64,000 nt of DNA from Ralstonia pickettii DTP0602 (GTDB taxonomy: Bacteria; Pseudomonadota; Gammaproteobacteria; Burkholderiales; Burkholderiaceae), in the NCBI GenBank assembly GCA_000471925.1, contig CP006668.1, forward strand, positions 248,001 to 312,000, in the 5' to 3' direction. How positions within the stretch are numbered: the first letter of the stretch is position 1; the number at the start of each line of letters is the position of its first letter. The position numbers and the translations under genes are program-made. Below, in pieces: positions 1 through 9,632 of this stretch. The notes under the pieces are model-generated. The model saw only the letters and a program-made list of their open reading frames with translations. It searched no databases and was not told the DNA's origin.

Positions 1-1
1 G

Positions 2-1024
2 ATCCGCAGCCTGATGACGGAGATCATCAACAGCCAGCCGGACATGGAAGTGGTGGGCACCGCGCCCGACCCGCTGGTGGCGCGCGACCTGATCAAGCGC
101 CTGAACCCGGACGTGCTGACGCTGGACGTCGAAATGCCGCGCATGGACGGCCTGGACTTTCTCGAGCGGCTGATGCGGCTGCGGCCCATGCCCGTGCTGA
201 TGGTGTCGTCGCTGACCGAGCGCGGCTCCGAGATCACCATGCGCGCGCTGGAGCTGGGCGCGGTGGACTTCGTCACCAAGCCCAAGCTGGGCATCCGCGA
301 CGGGCTGCTGGAATACACCGACACCATCGCCGACAAGCTGCGCGCCGCCGCGCGTGCGCGCGTGCGCGCGGCTGCGCAGCCCACGGCCGCGGCGGAAGCC
401 GCACCGATGCTGCGCAGCCCGCTGCTGTCGACCGAGAAGCTGATCATCCTGGGCGCCTCCACCGGCGGCACCGAGGCCATCAAGGAATTCCTGATGCCGC
501 TGCCGCCGGACAGCCCGGCGGTGATGATCGTCCAGCATATGCCGGCCGGCTTCACGCGTTCGTTCGCGCAGCGCCTGGACGGGCTGTGCCGCATCACTGT
601 CAAGGAGGCGGTGCACGGCGAGCGCGTGCTGCCGGGCCATGCGTATATCGCGCCGGGCGACTCGCACCTGCGCCTGGCGCGCAGCGGCGCCAACTACGTC
701 GCGCACCTGTCGCAGGAAGCGCCGGTGAATCGCCACCGCCCGTCCGTGGACGTGCTGTTCGATTCGGCCGCCGAGCATGGCGGCAAGAACGTGATCGGCG
801 TAATCCTGACCGGGATGGGCAAGGACGGCGCGCGCGGCATGCTGCGCATGCGCGAAGCCGGCGCCTACAACCTGGCCCAGGACGAGCACACATGCATCGT
901 GTTTGGCATGCCGAAGGAGGCGATTGCCGCCGGCGGCGTGCATGAAGTCGTGCCCTTGCCGGCGATGACCCAGCGCGTGATGGCGCGCCTGGCCACCTAC
1001 GGCACGCGCGCGCAGCGGGTGTAA
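2..1024 (+). CDS. cheB: CheB chemotaxis methylesterase/glutamine deamidase (5' end outside window)
   Basis: Response regulator that demethylates and deamidates glutamates on chemoreceptors to reset signalling gain. The reading frame is open to the window edge and the residues before the first in-window ATG (position 14) read IRSL, as in the receiver helix 1 of CheB, so the true start and the acidic pocket of the receiver lie upstream of this window. The phosphoacceptor region is visible as [10 protein letters not shown], and the methylesterase domain shows the catalytic Ser in GASTGGTE, the His in QHMPAGFT and the Asp in GMGKDGARG. It is followed by cheY and cheZ on the same strand. Only the far N-terminus is missing; identity is secure. 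Confidence 0.97.
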   Translation: MRSLMTEIINSQPDMEVVGTAPDPLVARDLIKRLNPDVLTLDVEMPRMDGLDFLERLMRLRPMPVLMVSSLTERGSEITMRALELGAVDFVTKPKLGIRDGLLEYTDTIADKLRAAARARVRAAAQPTAAAEAAPMLRSPLLSTEKLIILGASTGGTEAIKEFLMPLPPDSPAVMIVQHMPAGFTRSFAQRLDGLCRITVKEAVHGERVLPGHAYIAPGDSHLRLARSGANYVAHLSQEAPVNRHRPSVDVLFDSAAEHGGKNVIGVILTGMGKDGARGMLRMREAGAYNLAQDEHTCIVFGMPKEAIAAGGVHEVVPLPAMTQRVMARLATYGTRAQRV

Positions 1025-1111
1025 ATGAATCGGGGAGGGCGCGCATGCATGCCGGCATGCGGCGCCCGCCCTGGCAACAAGCCATAACTGTATTTACTTG
1101 GAGCCGTCAAA

Positions 1112-1498
1112 GTGGACAAGAGCATCAAGATCCTGGTCGTGGATGATTTCCCGACCATGCGCCGGATCATCCGCAACCTGCTCAAGGAGCTGGGTTTCGT
1201 CAACGTCGAGGAAGCCGAGGACGGCGCCGCCGGCCTGGAGAAGGCCAGGGACGGCAGCTTCCAGTTCGTGATCTCGGACTGGAACATGCCCAATATGGAC
1301 GGCCTGTCCATGCTGCAGGCGATCCGCGCCGATGCCAATATCGGCAAGACCCCGGTGCTGATGGTGACGGCCGAGGCCAAGAAGGAGAACATCATTGCAG
1401 CAGCCCAGGCGGGCGCCAACGGCTATGTGGTCAAGCCGTTCACGGCGGCCACGCTGGACGAGAAGATCACCAAGATCTTCGAAAAGCTCGGCGGCTGA
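1112..1498 (+). CDS. cheY: CheY chemotaxis response regulator
   Basis: Single-domain receiver (128 aa) whose phosphorylated form binds the flagellar switch protein FliM and changes rotation direction. The acidic pair is in VVDDFP near residue 12, the phosphoacceptor Asp in [10 protein letters not shown], the conserved Thr in VTAEA and the Lys in VKPF, so all key CheY residues are present. The start is GTG at 1112, supported by TTGGAG 8 nt upstream. It sits between cheB and cheZ, which encodes its phosphatase. Confidence 0.97.
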   Translation: MDKSIKILVVDDFPTMRRIIRNLLKELGFVNVEEAEDGAAGLEKARDGSFQFVISDWNMPNMDGLSMLQAIRADANIGKTPVLMVTAEAKKENIIAAAQAGANGYVVKPFTAATLDEKITKIFEKLGG

Positions 1499-1515
1499 GC
1501 CAGGGGAGCGTTTCC

Positions 1516-2151
1516 ATGACTCCAACCCTGAGCAACGATTCCGCCGAGCAACTGATCCTGCGCATCGGCAACCTGACGCGGATGCTGCGCGACAACATGC
1601 GTGAGCTCGGCCTGGACAAGGAGATCGAGCGCGCCGCGCAGGCCATCCCCGATGCGCGCGACCGGCTGAATTACATCGCCGCCATGACCGAGCAGGCGGC
1701 CGAGCGCACGCTCAACGCGGTCGAACTCGCGCAGCCGATCCAGTCCGACATCGAGCAGCAGGCCGAAACGCTGGACAAGCGCTGGGAGGCCTGGTTCGAG
1801 AAACCGGAGGAGCTGGCCGACGCCCGCACGCTGGTGCTCGACACCCGCGCCTTCCTGTCCGGGGTGCCCGGCCAGGCGCGCGCCACCAACAGCCACCTGC
1901 TCGACATCATGATGGCGCAGGACTTCCAGGACCTGACCGGCCAGGTCATCAAGAAGATGATGGACATGATCCGCGCGCTGGAGCAGGAGCTGCTGCAGGT
2001 GCTTATCGACAATGTTCCGTCCGAGCGGCGGGTGGAGACGCAGTCGGCTGGCACGCTGATGAACGGGCCGCAGATCAACCCGGAGGGCAAGCCGGATGTG
2101 GTGTCGGATCAGTCGCAGGTGGATGATCTGTTGGCGAGTTTGGGGTTCTGA
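1516..2151 (+). CDS. cheZ: CheZ CheY-P phosphatase
   Basis: Cytoplasmic phosphatase (211 aa) that dephosphorylates CheY-P. The long helical-hairpin segment contains the conserved active-site stretch DFQDLTGQVIKKM, whose Gln inserts into the CheY active site. The extreme C-terminus, QVDDLLASLGF, is the typical CheY-binding amphipathic tail. It starts 17 nt after the cheY stop with AGGGGAG upstream. It is the last gene of the chemotaxis block; a GC palindrome and a sigma28-like promoter separate it from flhB. Confidence 0.96.
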   Translation: MTPTLSNDSAEQLILRIGNLTRMLRDNMRELGLDKEIERAAQAIPDARDRLNYIAAMTEQAAERTLNAVELAQPIQSDIEQQAETLDKRWEAWFEKPEELADARTLVLDTRAFLSGVPGQARATNSHLLDIMMAQDFQDLTGQVIKKMMDMIRALEQELLQVLIDNVPSERRVETQSAGTLMNGPQINPEGKPDVVSDQSQVDDLLASLGF

Positions 2152-2200
2152 GGCGAGGCAGGCCTGCTGACGCAGGCGGCTCTCCCGCTGCCGGTTTGCT

Positions 2201-2226
2201 CCCCTCTCCCGCCTGCGGGAGAGGGG
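2201..2226. repeat. REP-like GC palindrome, intact copy (cheZ-flhB)
   Basis: Perfect inverted repeat with 12-bp arms CCCCTCTCCCGC and GCGGGAGAGGGG around a 2-nt loop. It lies between cheZ and the flhB promoter and could act as a transcript-end hairpin, though no T-run follows. Closely related palindromes downstream of flhE and flgJ have each been split by an IS copy, so this one serves as an unoccupied comparison site. Confidence 0.85.
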
Positions 2227-2289
2227 ACCGGCCTGTGGTGGCTCCATCGACTTCGCGCGGCGCAAGCCTGCCCCGAGGGGCTGTTCCAC

Positions 2290-2316
2290 TAAAGTCCATC
2301 CCCGGGGCGCCGTTAA
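2290..2316 (+). promoter_or_regulatory. sigma28 (FliA)-type promoter for the flhB operon
   Basis: TAAAGTCC, an 11-bp spacer and GCCGTTAA match the flagellar sigma28 consensus (TAAAGTTT-N11-GCCGATAA) at most positions and with exact spacing. It lies about 125 bp before the flhB ATG. A FliA-dependent promoter here would make flhBA-flhFG-fliA partly self-activating. Confidence 0.8.
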
Positions 2317-2442
2317 CTCCACCGCCCCCCCATTTCCCAAACAACACCCAATTCCCCCGCCTTTTCGCGCGAATGGGAATCCCACCCCGCTTCGATAATC
2401 CCTCCTGACGAATAGCGGCTTGCCGCTTCGCACGGAGCGTGG

Positions 2443-3585
2443 ATGTCCGAAGAAAGCGATCTCGAGAAAACCGAACCCGCCTCACCCCGGCGCCTGGAAA
2501 AGGCGCGCGAGGAGGGGCAGGTGGTGCGTTCGCGCGAGCTCGCCACGTTCATCATGCTGATTGCGGGCGTCACCGGCCTGTGGACGCTGGGCGGCCATAT
2601 GGGCCGCAGCCTGAACCAGGTCATGCAGGGCGCGCTGCGCTTCGAGCGCGATACGGCGTTCGACACCTCGCGCATGCTGTCGCGCTTCGGCGTCATGGTG
2701 TGGGACAGCCTGCTCGCCTTCCTGCCCCTGCTGCTGCTGTTCGGCGTGGCCGCCCTGGCCGCGCCGCTGCTGCTGGGCGGCTGGGTGTTCTCGGCCAAGT
2801 CGTTCGCGCCGCAGTTCTCGCGCATGTCGCCGATAGTGGGGCTGGGCCGGATGTTCTCCGCCCATTCGCTGGTGGAACTGCTCAAGGCCGTGGCCAAGTC
2901 GCTGCTGGTCGGCAGCGTCGGCGCCTGGGTCTTGTGGCGACGACTGCCGGAGGCCATCGCGCTGATGAACGCGCCGGTGCAGGAAGCGCTGCTGCACATG
3001 GTCGACCTGGTGATGTACTGCTGCCTGGTGGTGTCGCTGTCGCTGCTGGTGGTGGCGGCCATCGACGTGCCGTGGCAGTACTGGGAGTTCTTCAAGAAGC
3101 TGCGCATGACCAAGGAAGAGGTCAAGCAGGAATTCAAGGAAAGCGAGGGCGACCCGCATATCAAGGGCCGCATCCGCCAGCAGCAGCGCGCCATGGCGCG
3201 CCGCCGCATGATGACCGAGGTGCCCAAGGCCGACGTGGTGGTGACCAACCCCACGCACTTTGCCGTGGCGCTGCGCTATGAGGAAGGGCGCATGAGCGCG
3301 CCGCGCGTGGTGGCCAAGGGCACCGGCGAGGTCGCTGCGCGCATCCGCGCCGTGGCTGCCGAGCACCGTGTGCCGCTGATGTCGGCGCCGCCGCTGGCGC
3401 GCGCGCTGCACCGCCATGTCGAACTCGGCCAGGAAATCCCGGCCGGACTCTATACCGCCGTGGCCGAAGTGCTGGCCTGGGTCTATCAACTGAAGCACTG
3501 GCACCACTCGCAAGGCCCGCAGCCGCAGGCGCCGGCGGACCTGCCGGTGCCCGATGAACTCGCCGTACCGGAAAGTCGCGCATGA
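2443..3585 (+). CDS. flhB: FlhB flagellar export switch protein
   Basis: Inner-membrane component (380 aa) of the flagellar type III export gate that switches secretion from rod/hook to filament substrates. The first half has four hydrophobic segments; the cytoplasmic half carries the autocleavage motif N-P-T-H at residues 269-272, at the same position as in E. coli FlhB. The start at 2443 has GGAG 5 nt upstream. Its stop overlaps the flhA start by 4 nt (ATGA). The C-terminal tail is proline-rich, as is common for FlhB. Confidence 0.97.
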   Translation: MSEESDLEKTEPASPRRLEKAREEGQVVRSRELATFIMLIAGVTGLWTLGGHMGRSLNQVMQGALRFERDTAFDTSRMLSRFGVMVWDSLLAFLPLLLLFGVAALAAPLLLGGWVFSAKSFAPQFSRMSPIVGLGRMFSAHSLVELLKAVAKSLLVGSVGAWVLWRRLPEAIALMNAPVQEALLHMVDLVMYCCLVVSLSLLVVAAIDVPWQYWEFFKKLRMTKEEVKQEFKESEGDPHIKGRIRQQQRAMARRRMMTEVPKADVVVTNPTHFAVALRYEEGRMSAPRVVAKGTGEVAARIRAVAAEHRVPLMSAPPLARALHRHVELGQEIPAGLYTAVAEVLAWVYQLKHWHHSQGPQPQAPADLPVPDELAVPESRA

Positions 3586-5663
3586 ACGCTCTGAACGCTT
3601 TGTTCAACCTGCCAGGCCTGCGCTCGGCCGGCCAGCTCAAGGCCATGACCGGGCCGCTGCTGATCATCATGATCCTCGGGATGATGATCCTGCCGCTGCC
3701 GGCCGTTGTGCTGGACCTGCTGTTCACCTTCAATATCGCGCTGGCGATCATGGTGCTGCTGGTCAGCATGTACACGCAGAAGCCGCTGGACTTTGCCGCC
3801 TTCCCGGCGGTGCTGCTGTTCACCACGCTGCTGCGCCTGTCGCTGAACGTGGCCTCCACGCGCGTGGTGCTGCTCGAAGGCCATACCGGCCCGGACGCCG
3901 CCGGCAAGGTGGTGGAGGCCTTCGGCCACTTCCTGGTGGGCGGCAACTTTGCGGTAGGTATCGTCGTGTTCGCGATTCTGGTGGTGATCAACTTCATGGT
4001 GATCACCAAGGGCGCGGGCCGTATCGCCGAAGTCGGCGCGCGCTTCATGCTGGACTCGATGCCCGGCAAGCAGATGTCGATCGATGCCGACCTGAACGCC
4101 GGCCTGATCGACGAAGCGGCCGCCAAGAAGCGCCGAGCGGAAGTGGCGCAGGAATCCGACTTCTACGGTGCCATGGACGGTGCCAGCAAGTTTGTGCGCG
4201 GCGACGCCGTGGCGGGCCTGCTGATCATGTTCATCAACGTCGCCGCCGGCATGGTGGTGGGCATGGTGCAGCACGACCTGGACTTCGGCACCGCCGTGCA
4301 CAACTACACGCTGCTGACCATCGGCGACGGCCTGGTGGCGCAGATCCCGGCGCTGGTGATCTCCACCGCCGCCGGCGTGATCGTGTCGCGCGTCTCGAAC
4401 GAGCAGGACGTGGGCGAGCAGCTCACCGGCCAGCTCTTCGCCAACCCGCGCGTGCTGTACCTGACCGCCGGCATCATCGGCCTGATGGGCATCATCCCCG
4501 GCATGCCGCACTTCGCCTTCCTGCTGCTGGCGGGCGTGCTGGTGTGGATGGGCCGCTATATGTCGCGCCGCGCAGCCACGCAGGAACAGCTCAAGCAGCG
4601 CGAGGAACGCGCGCCGGCAGTGGCGCAGGAATCGACCGAGGCAAGCTGGGACGACGTCACGCTGGTCGATCCGCTCGGCATGGAAGTGGGCTACCGCCTG
4701 ATCACGCTGGTGGACCGCGCGCAGGACGGCGAGCTGCTGGGCCGCATCAAGAGCATCCGCAAGAAGGTGGCGCAGGAAATCGGCTTCCTGGTGCCGGTAG
4801 TGCATATCCGCGACAACCTGGAACTCAAGCCCAACGCCTACCGCATTACGCTCAAGGGCGTGGAGATCGGCCGCGGCGAAGCCATGCCGGGCCAGTGGAT
4901 GGCGATCAACCCCGGCCAGGTCAGTGGCATGCTGCCGGGCGCGGCCACGCGCGACCCGGCCTTCGGCCTGCCGGCGGTATGGATCGACGCGGGCATCAAG
5001 GAACAGGCGCAGTCGTACGGCTACACCGTGGTCGATGCCAGCACGGTGGTGGCCACGCACCTGAACCACCTGATCCACATGCATGCGGCCGAACTACTGG
5101 GCCGCCAGGAAGTGCAGGCGCTGCTGGACCGCATCGCCAAGGACTCGCCCAAGCTCACCGAAGACCTGGTGCCCAAGACCATCACGCTGACGGCTCTGCA
5201 GAAGATCCTGCAGAACCTGCTGGACGAAGGCGTGCCCATCCGAGACATGCGCACCATCCTCGACGTGGTGGCCGAGCACGCCCCCAAGGTCAGCGATCCC
5301 AACGAGCTGACCGCGATGGTGCGCGTGGCGCTGGGCCGCGCGATCACGCAGCAGCTGTTCCCGAACAACGCCGACCTGCAGGTGATCGGCCTGGATGCCG
5401 GCCTGGAGCGCGTGCTGTCGCAGGCGCTGACCAACGGCGGCGGCATCGAGCCGGGCCTGGCCGACGCACTGCTGCAGCAGACCCAGGGCGCGGTCACGCG
5501 GCAGGAACAGATGGGGCTGGACCCGGTGCTGCTGGTGCCGTCGCAACTGCGTCCGCTGATGGCGCGCTTCCTGCGCCGCACGATGCCGCAGCTGAGGGTG
5601 TTGTCGCATTCCGAAGTGCCTGACAACCGCAATATCCGCATCACCGCAATGATCGGCGCGTGA
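3582..5663 (+). CDS. flhA: FlhA flagellar export gate protein
   Basis: Large export-gate subunit (693 aa). The N-terminal half holds about eight membrane segments and the FHIPEP-type cytoplasmic loop; the C-terminal half is the soluble substrate/chaperone docking domain. It forms the nonameric ring above FlhB in the type III secretion apparatus and couples proton flow to export. It is translationally coupled to flhB by the ATGA overlap, and flhF follows after 10 nt with GAGGAGCAAGAG as ribosome site. Length is normal for the family. Confidence 0.97.
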   Translation: MNALNALFNLPGLRSAGQLKAMTGPLLIIMILGMMILPLPAVVLDLLFTFNIALAIMVLLVSMYTQKPLDFAAFPAVLLFTTLLRLSLNVASTRVVLLEGHTGPDAAGKVVEAFGHFLVGGNFAVGIVVFAILVVINFMVITKGAGRIAEVGARFMLDSMPGKQMSIDADLNAGLIDEAAAKKRRAEVAQESDFYGAMDGASKFVRGDAVAGLLIMFINVAAGMVVGMVQHDLDFGTAVHNYTLLTIGDGLVAQIPALVISTAAGVIVSRVSNEQDVGEQLTGQLFANPRVLYLTAGIIGLMGIIPGMPHFAFLLLAGVLVWMGRYMSRRAATQEQLKQREERAPAVAQESTEASWDDVTLVDPLGMEVGYRLITLVDRAQDGELLGRIKSIRKKVAQEIGFLVPVVHIRDNLELKPNAYRITLKGVEIGRGEAMPGQWMAINPGQVSGMLPGAATRDPAFGLPAVWIDAGIKEQAQSYGYTVVDASTVVATHLNHLIHMHAAELLGRQEVQALLDRIAKDSPKLTEDLVPKTITLTALQKILQNLLDEGVPIRDMRTILDVVAEHAPKVSDPNELTAMVRVALGRAITQQLFPNNADLQVIGLDAGLERVLSQALTNGGGIEPGLADALLQQTQGAVTRQEQMGLDPVLLVPSQLRPLMARFLRRTMPQLRVLSHSEVPDNRNIRITAMIGA

Positions 5664-5673
5664 GGAGCAAGAG

Positions 5674-8013
5674 ATGAGCGTAGCCAAATTCGTCGCGGCC
5701 AACGGCCGTGAAGCCATGCGCAAGGTGCGCGAAGCCATGGGCCCGGATGCCGTGGTGCTGTCCAACCGCACCGTGGAAGGCGGCGTCGAGATCGTCGCCA
5801 TGCGCGATACCGATCTTGGCAGTGTGTCCGCCACGGCGCAGGTCTATGTGCCGCCCGCACCGGTGGTCGAGCCCGTCGCCATCGGCGACCTGCGCGGCGA
5901 ACTGCAGTCGATGCGCGCGATGCTCGAGCGACAGCTGGCCGGCATCAGCCCTGCCGCGGGCGCGGCCGCCCACGGCGTTGCCGCCAGCGACCCGCTGCGC
6001 GAGTCGCTGTTCGAGTGGATGGTCGGCGCCGGCTTCTCCGGGCAACTGGCGCGCATGCTGCTGGCACGGCTGCCGCTCGGCTACGACCGGCCGGCAGCGA
6101 TGACGTGGATCCGCACTGAACTGGCCAGCAAGGTGCCGGTGGTGGGCGATGAAGACAGCCTGTTTGCGCAAGGCGGCGTGCTGGCGCTGATCGGACCCAC
6201 CGGCGTGGGCAAGACCACCACCACCGCCAAGCTGGCAGCGCGCTTCGTGCTGCGCCACGGCGCCGACAAGCTGGCGCTGCTGACGACCGACAGCTTCCGC
6301 ATCGGCGCGCACGAACAGCTGCGCATCTACGGCGACATCCTGGGCGTGCCGGTGCATGCGGTGAAGGACGCCGCCGACCTGCGCTTTGCGCTGGCGGCGA
6401 TGAAGGACAAGCACCTGGTCATCATCGACACCGTCGGCATGAGCCAGCGCGACCGCAGCCTGTCCGAGCAGATCGCCATGCTGGCCGGCGTGCCCGCGCC
6501 GGTGCAGCGCGTGCTGCTGCTCAATGGCGCCAGCCACGGCGATACCCTCAATGAAGTGGTGCACGCCTACCGTCATGACACCGCGCCGGAAAGCGGTGGC
6601 ATCGACGGCTGCATCATCAGCAAGCTCGATGAAGCCACGCACCTGGGCTCGGTGCTGGACGTGGTGATCCGCCACCGCCTGCCGGTGTTCTATGCCTCTA
6701 CCGGCCAGCGCGTGCCGGAGCACCTGGAACTCGCCAGCAGCACCGCACTGGTGGAGCGCGCTTTCCTCACGCCGCGCCGCGGCTCGGTGTTTGCCGATGC
6801 CGATGCGGCGCGCCGCCGCCAGGCCGCTGGCGATGATGCCGTGCAGTCGAAGGGCGGCGCCGACGATGTGCTGCGCTCGCTGACCGACAGCGCCGACGCG
6901 CTCGGCCAGTGCGTGACTGAACTCAACAGCTCGGGCCTCGGCTTCGACCTCGCCCGCTCGCTGTGGCAACAGCGCGGCGCCGATGCACCGGCCCTGCGCA
7001 CGATGGCGCAGCAGGTGCGCGAAGCGGTGTGCCGCGACGTCAACCGCCTGTGCGACCAGTACGTGCTGGCGCTCGCCACCACGCTGCAAGTGAATGTTCC
7101 GGGCCGCCGCGCGCCCCAGCCGATGCAGCACACGCTGTGGCTGGCTGACCGCGACGGCACGCCGCTGGCGGCCACGGTGACGGCCACGGGCCGCGCCGGC
7201 CAGCCGCTCGGCGAAGCCGATGCGGAAGCCGCCAACCTGCGCGCCGCCATGAGTGCCGCGCGCAAGGTCGTCAACCTGCTTGAAGCGGTACCGTCCGCCG
7301 CCACGCTGGCGCGCTGGCAGCAAGCCGGCGAGCGTTGGGTCGCCAATGCGCGCAAGACCGCGCGCGTAATCAGCGCCGGCGCCGCGTGGAAGCTCGATGC
7401 ACTGGCCGACACGCTCACCTTCCACGCCGTGGGCGATGCCACCGTGCGCGAGCGCGATGCCGTGCGCTGGCTGGCCAGCGCCGACGTGCGCCTGCCGGAA
7501 AGCCCGGTACGCGGCAAGGGCGCGCCCGAAGGCGGCATCGACGCCTGCCTGGTGGTAGCGCGCCTGGTCGACCGCGCGGCCGGCGAACTGCTCGAGACCC
7601 GCTACCTGCTGTGCGATCCGGCGCTGGCGCAAGACGCCGCACAGGTCGCGCGCTGGGCGCCGTGGACCGATACCGCCGATGCGCGCCTGCGCACGCTGCG
7701 CCATGCCGCCGACCACTTCGCGCAGGATGCGGAAGCCGGCCACGCCGCCGGCGCCGCGCTGGCGGCGCTGCAACTGGGCCTGTCGGTGCTGCGCCTGGAA
7801 CACGCGCCGACCGCCACCGCACCCGCCTTCCTCGCACGCCTGGCGGGCCGCACCGCGCGCCAGGGTGCGCCGGTGGCCGGCACGGTGCTCAACGAAGGCA
7901 TGGGCCGCATGCTGGCGCTGCTCGACGTGCTGGAGAACTACCCGGGCCGCGGCGCTGCCACGTCGGCCGCTGGTATCAACACGAACGCCGACGCGATGGG
8001 GGTCCTGCAGTGA
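5674..8013 (+). CDS. flhF: FlhF SRP-type GTPase with unusually long C-terminal extension
   Basis: Signal-recognition-particle family GTPase that recruits early flagellar components to the cell pole. The G1 P-loop GPTGVGKTTTT is at residues 174-184, the G3 region reads DTVGM near 252 (usually DTAG), and the G4/G5 region contains SKLDEA near 316. The G domain ends near residue 375, yet the protein continues to 779 aa. The roughly 400-residue Ala/Arg-rich extension has no motif I recognise; most FlhF proteins end shortly after the G domain. It overlaps flhG by 4 nt (GTGA). Identity is firm; the role of the extension is unknown. Confidence 0.93.
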   Translation: MSVAKFVAANGREAMRKVREAMGPDAVVLSNRTVEGGVEIVAMRDTDLGSVSATAQVYVPPAPVVEPVAIGDLRGELQSMRAMLERQLAGISPAAGAAAHGVAASDPLRESLFEWMVGAGFSGQLARMLLARLPLGYDRPAAMTWIRTELASKVPVVGDEDSLFAQGGVLALIGPTGVGKTTTTAKLAARFVLRHGADKLALLTTDSFRIGAHEQLRIYGDILGVPVHAVKDAADLRFALAAMKDKHLVIIDTVGMSQRDRSLSEQIAMLAGVPAPVQRVLLLNGASHGDTLNEVVHAYRHDTAPESGGIDGCIISKLDEATHLGSVLDVVIRHRLPVFYASTGQRVPEHLELASSTALVERAFLTPRRGSVFADADAARRRQAAGDDAVQSKGGADDVLRSLTDSADALGQCVTELNSSGLGFDLARSLWQQRGADAPALRTMAQQVREAVCRDVNRLCDQYVLALATTLQVNVPGRRAPQPMQHTLWLADRDGTPLAATVTATGRAGQPLGEADAEAANLRAAMSAARKVVNLLEAVPSAATLARWQQAGERWVANARKTARVISAGAAWKLDALADTLTFHAVGDATVRERDAVRWLASADVRLPESPVRGKGAPEGGIDACLVVARLVDRAAGELLETRYLLCDPALAQDAAQVARWAPWTDTADARLRTLRHAADHFAQDAEAGHAAGAALAALQLGLSVLRLEHAPTATAPAFLARLAGRTARQGAPVAGTVLNEGMGRMLALLDVLENYPGRGAATSAAGINTNADAMGVLQ

Positions 8014-8819
8014 GCGCACTCGCCATGGACCAGGCTGAAAGCCTGCGCCGGATGCTGGCCCCGCGCACGACCCGCCGCATCGCCGTGGTCGCCAGCGAGC
8101 GCGGCGCCGGTGCCACCACGGTGGCACTGGGGCTGTCGCATGCGCTGGCGATGCAGGGCGAACGCGTGCTGCTGCTCGACGAAGACCCGGCTACGGCGCG
8201 CGCGACGCGCTTGGCCGGCGCCGCCCCGGCAGGGACCCTCGCCGACGTGCAGGACGGGCGCATGCCGCTGGAAGCCGCCGCGGGCGCGGGTACCAGCGCT
8301 GCAGTATCGCTGCTGCCGGCGGGCCGGCAGCGCGCCAGCCTGGACTTGCCGGCGTCGGCGCTGGCCGCCTTTCGCAGCGTGCTGGTCGATGCGGCAGCCG
8401 ATGCCGACGGTGGGCTGTCGCCATTCGCGGGCGGTGCGCACAACGTGCTGATCGTGATGCGCCCGGAGCTGGCGTCGATCACCGCCGCGTACGCCTGCAT
8501 CAAGCGCCTGCATCACCTGTACGCATGGCGGCGCTTCCACCTGATCGTCAACATGGCGGCGACCGAAGCCGCCGTGCAGGCGATCATGCGCAACCTGGCG
8601 CGCACCGCCGGCCAGTACCTGGGCGTAGAGGCGATCTGCGCGGGCTGGCTGCCGGCCGATCCGCTGGTGGCCCGTGGCTTGCAACTGGGGCGCTGCGTGG
8701 TCGAAGCCTTTCCGGCCGCGCCCGCCACCACCGCGCTGCGCCGCACCGCCGGCAGTATCGGCGGCTGGCCGCTGCGCGCCGATACGCCCGCACCTGCCGC
8801 GGCGCCCGCGATGGCCTGA
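8010..8819 (+). CDS. flhG: FlhG/FleN flagellar number regulator, MinD-like with degenerate Walker A
   Basis: MinD/ParA-type partner of FlhF (269 aa) that limits flagellar number. The start is the GTG at 8010, which overlaps the flhF stop (GTGA); an ATG at 8025 is a second choice. The N-terminus has DQAESLRRML, matching the DQAxxLR helix by which FlhG stimulates FlhF GTPase activity. The deviant Walker A, normally KGGxGKT, reads SERGAGATT, so both lysines needed for ATP handling are gone. This suggests a pseudo-ATPase that kept its FlhF contact. fliA follows after about 100 nt. Confidence 0.88.
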   Translation: MSALAMDQAESLRRMLAPRTTRRIAVVASERGAGATTVALGLSHALAMQGERVLLLDEDPATARATRLAGAAPAGTLADVQDGRMPLEAAAGAGTSAAVSLLPAGRQRASLDLPASALAAFRSVLVDAAADADGGLSPFAGGAHNVLIVMRPELASITAAYACIKRLHHLYAWRRFHLIVNMAATEAAVQAIMRNLARTAGQYLGVEAICAGWLPADPLVARGLQLGRCVVEAFPAAPATTALRRTAGSIGGWPLRADTPAPAAAPAMA

Positions 8820-8915
8820 GCCCGCCCCATGCCAACCAACCGAACCGGACCCTGAGCCAGCCGGCCGCCATATGGCGTGCCGGTCCAGCAATCCAGCATC
8901 CACGAGAATTGCACC

Positions 8916-9632
8916 ATGTACACGATCCAGGGAAAGCTCGAACAGGCCGATGTGGTCAAGGCGCACGCACAGCTGGTGCGGCGCATCGCCCTGCAACTCG
9001 CCGCCAAGCTGCCCGCCAGCGTGCAGATCGACGACCTGATCCAGGCCGGCATGATCGGCCTGCTCGACGCTGCCAAGCGCTATGAAGACACGCACGGCGC
9101 GCGCTTCGAGACCTATGCCAGCCAGCGCATCCGCGGTGCCATGCTCGACGAGGTGCGCGCCAACGACTGGCAGTCGCGCAGCCTGCGCCAGTTCACGCGC
9201 CGCATCGAACGCAACCAGCGCGGGCTGGAGCAGAAGCTCGGGCGCACGCCGCTGGACTCCGAAGTGGCCGAGGCCATGGAGATGGGGCTAAACGAATACC
9301 AGCAACTGCTCAACGAAGTCTATGGTTGCCAGTTGTTGCATTACGAGGATTTCGAACGCTCTGGCGAAGAAGACTTCCTCGATCGCCATCTCGGCGGCAG
9401 CGATGACGGCAACCCGCTGACCGTGCTGATGGAAAGCGGCATGCGCGAAGCGCTGATCCGCGCCATCGATCGCCTGCCTGAGCGCGAGAAGCTGGTGCTG
9501 TCGCTGTGTTACGACCAGGAGCTGAACCTGCGCGAGATCGGCGCGGTGCTCGATGTGACCGAGTCGCGCGTGTGCCAGATCCGCGGGCAGGCGATTACGC
9601 GGTTGCGGAACCAGTTGCGCGGGATGTTGTGA
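8916..9632 (+). CDS. fliA: FliA flagellar sigma factor (sigma28)
   Basis: Alternative sigma factor (238 aa) that directs RNA polymerase to late flagellar promoters and is held inactive by FlgM until the hook is built. Region 2 contains IDDLIQAGMIGLLDA and RFETYASQRIRGAM; region 4 ends with a helix-turn-helix (LREIGAVLDVTESRVCQIR). The ATG at 8916 gives the usual FliA length; the frame is open further upstream but with no family support. The stop overlaps the flhE ATG (TGATG). FliA-type promoters are visible before flhB, flgM and flgK. Confidence 0.97.
   Translation: MYTIQGKLEQADVVKAHAQLVRRIALQLAAKLPASVQIDDLIQAGMIGLLDAAKRYEDTHGARFETYASQRIRGAMLDEVRANDWQSRSLRQFTRRIERNQRGLEQKLGRTPLDSEVAEAMEMGLNEYQQLLNEVYGCQLLHYEDFERSGEEDFLDRHLGGSDDGNPLTVLMESGMREALIRAIDRLPEREKLVLSLCYDQELNLREIGAVLDVTESRVCQIRGQAITRLRNQLRGML

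Noticed and set aside
3554-5623. 689-codon plus-strand frame overlapping flhA
   Set aside because: It is in the wrong frame relative to FlhA, which matches its family over its full length.
5641-8127. 828-codon minus-strand frame opposite flhF
   Set aside because: It is the complement of flhF and the start of flhG, which have clear domains and coupled starts; the antisense product has no recognisable features.
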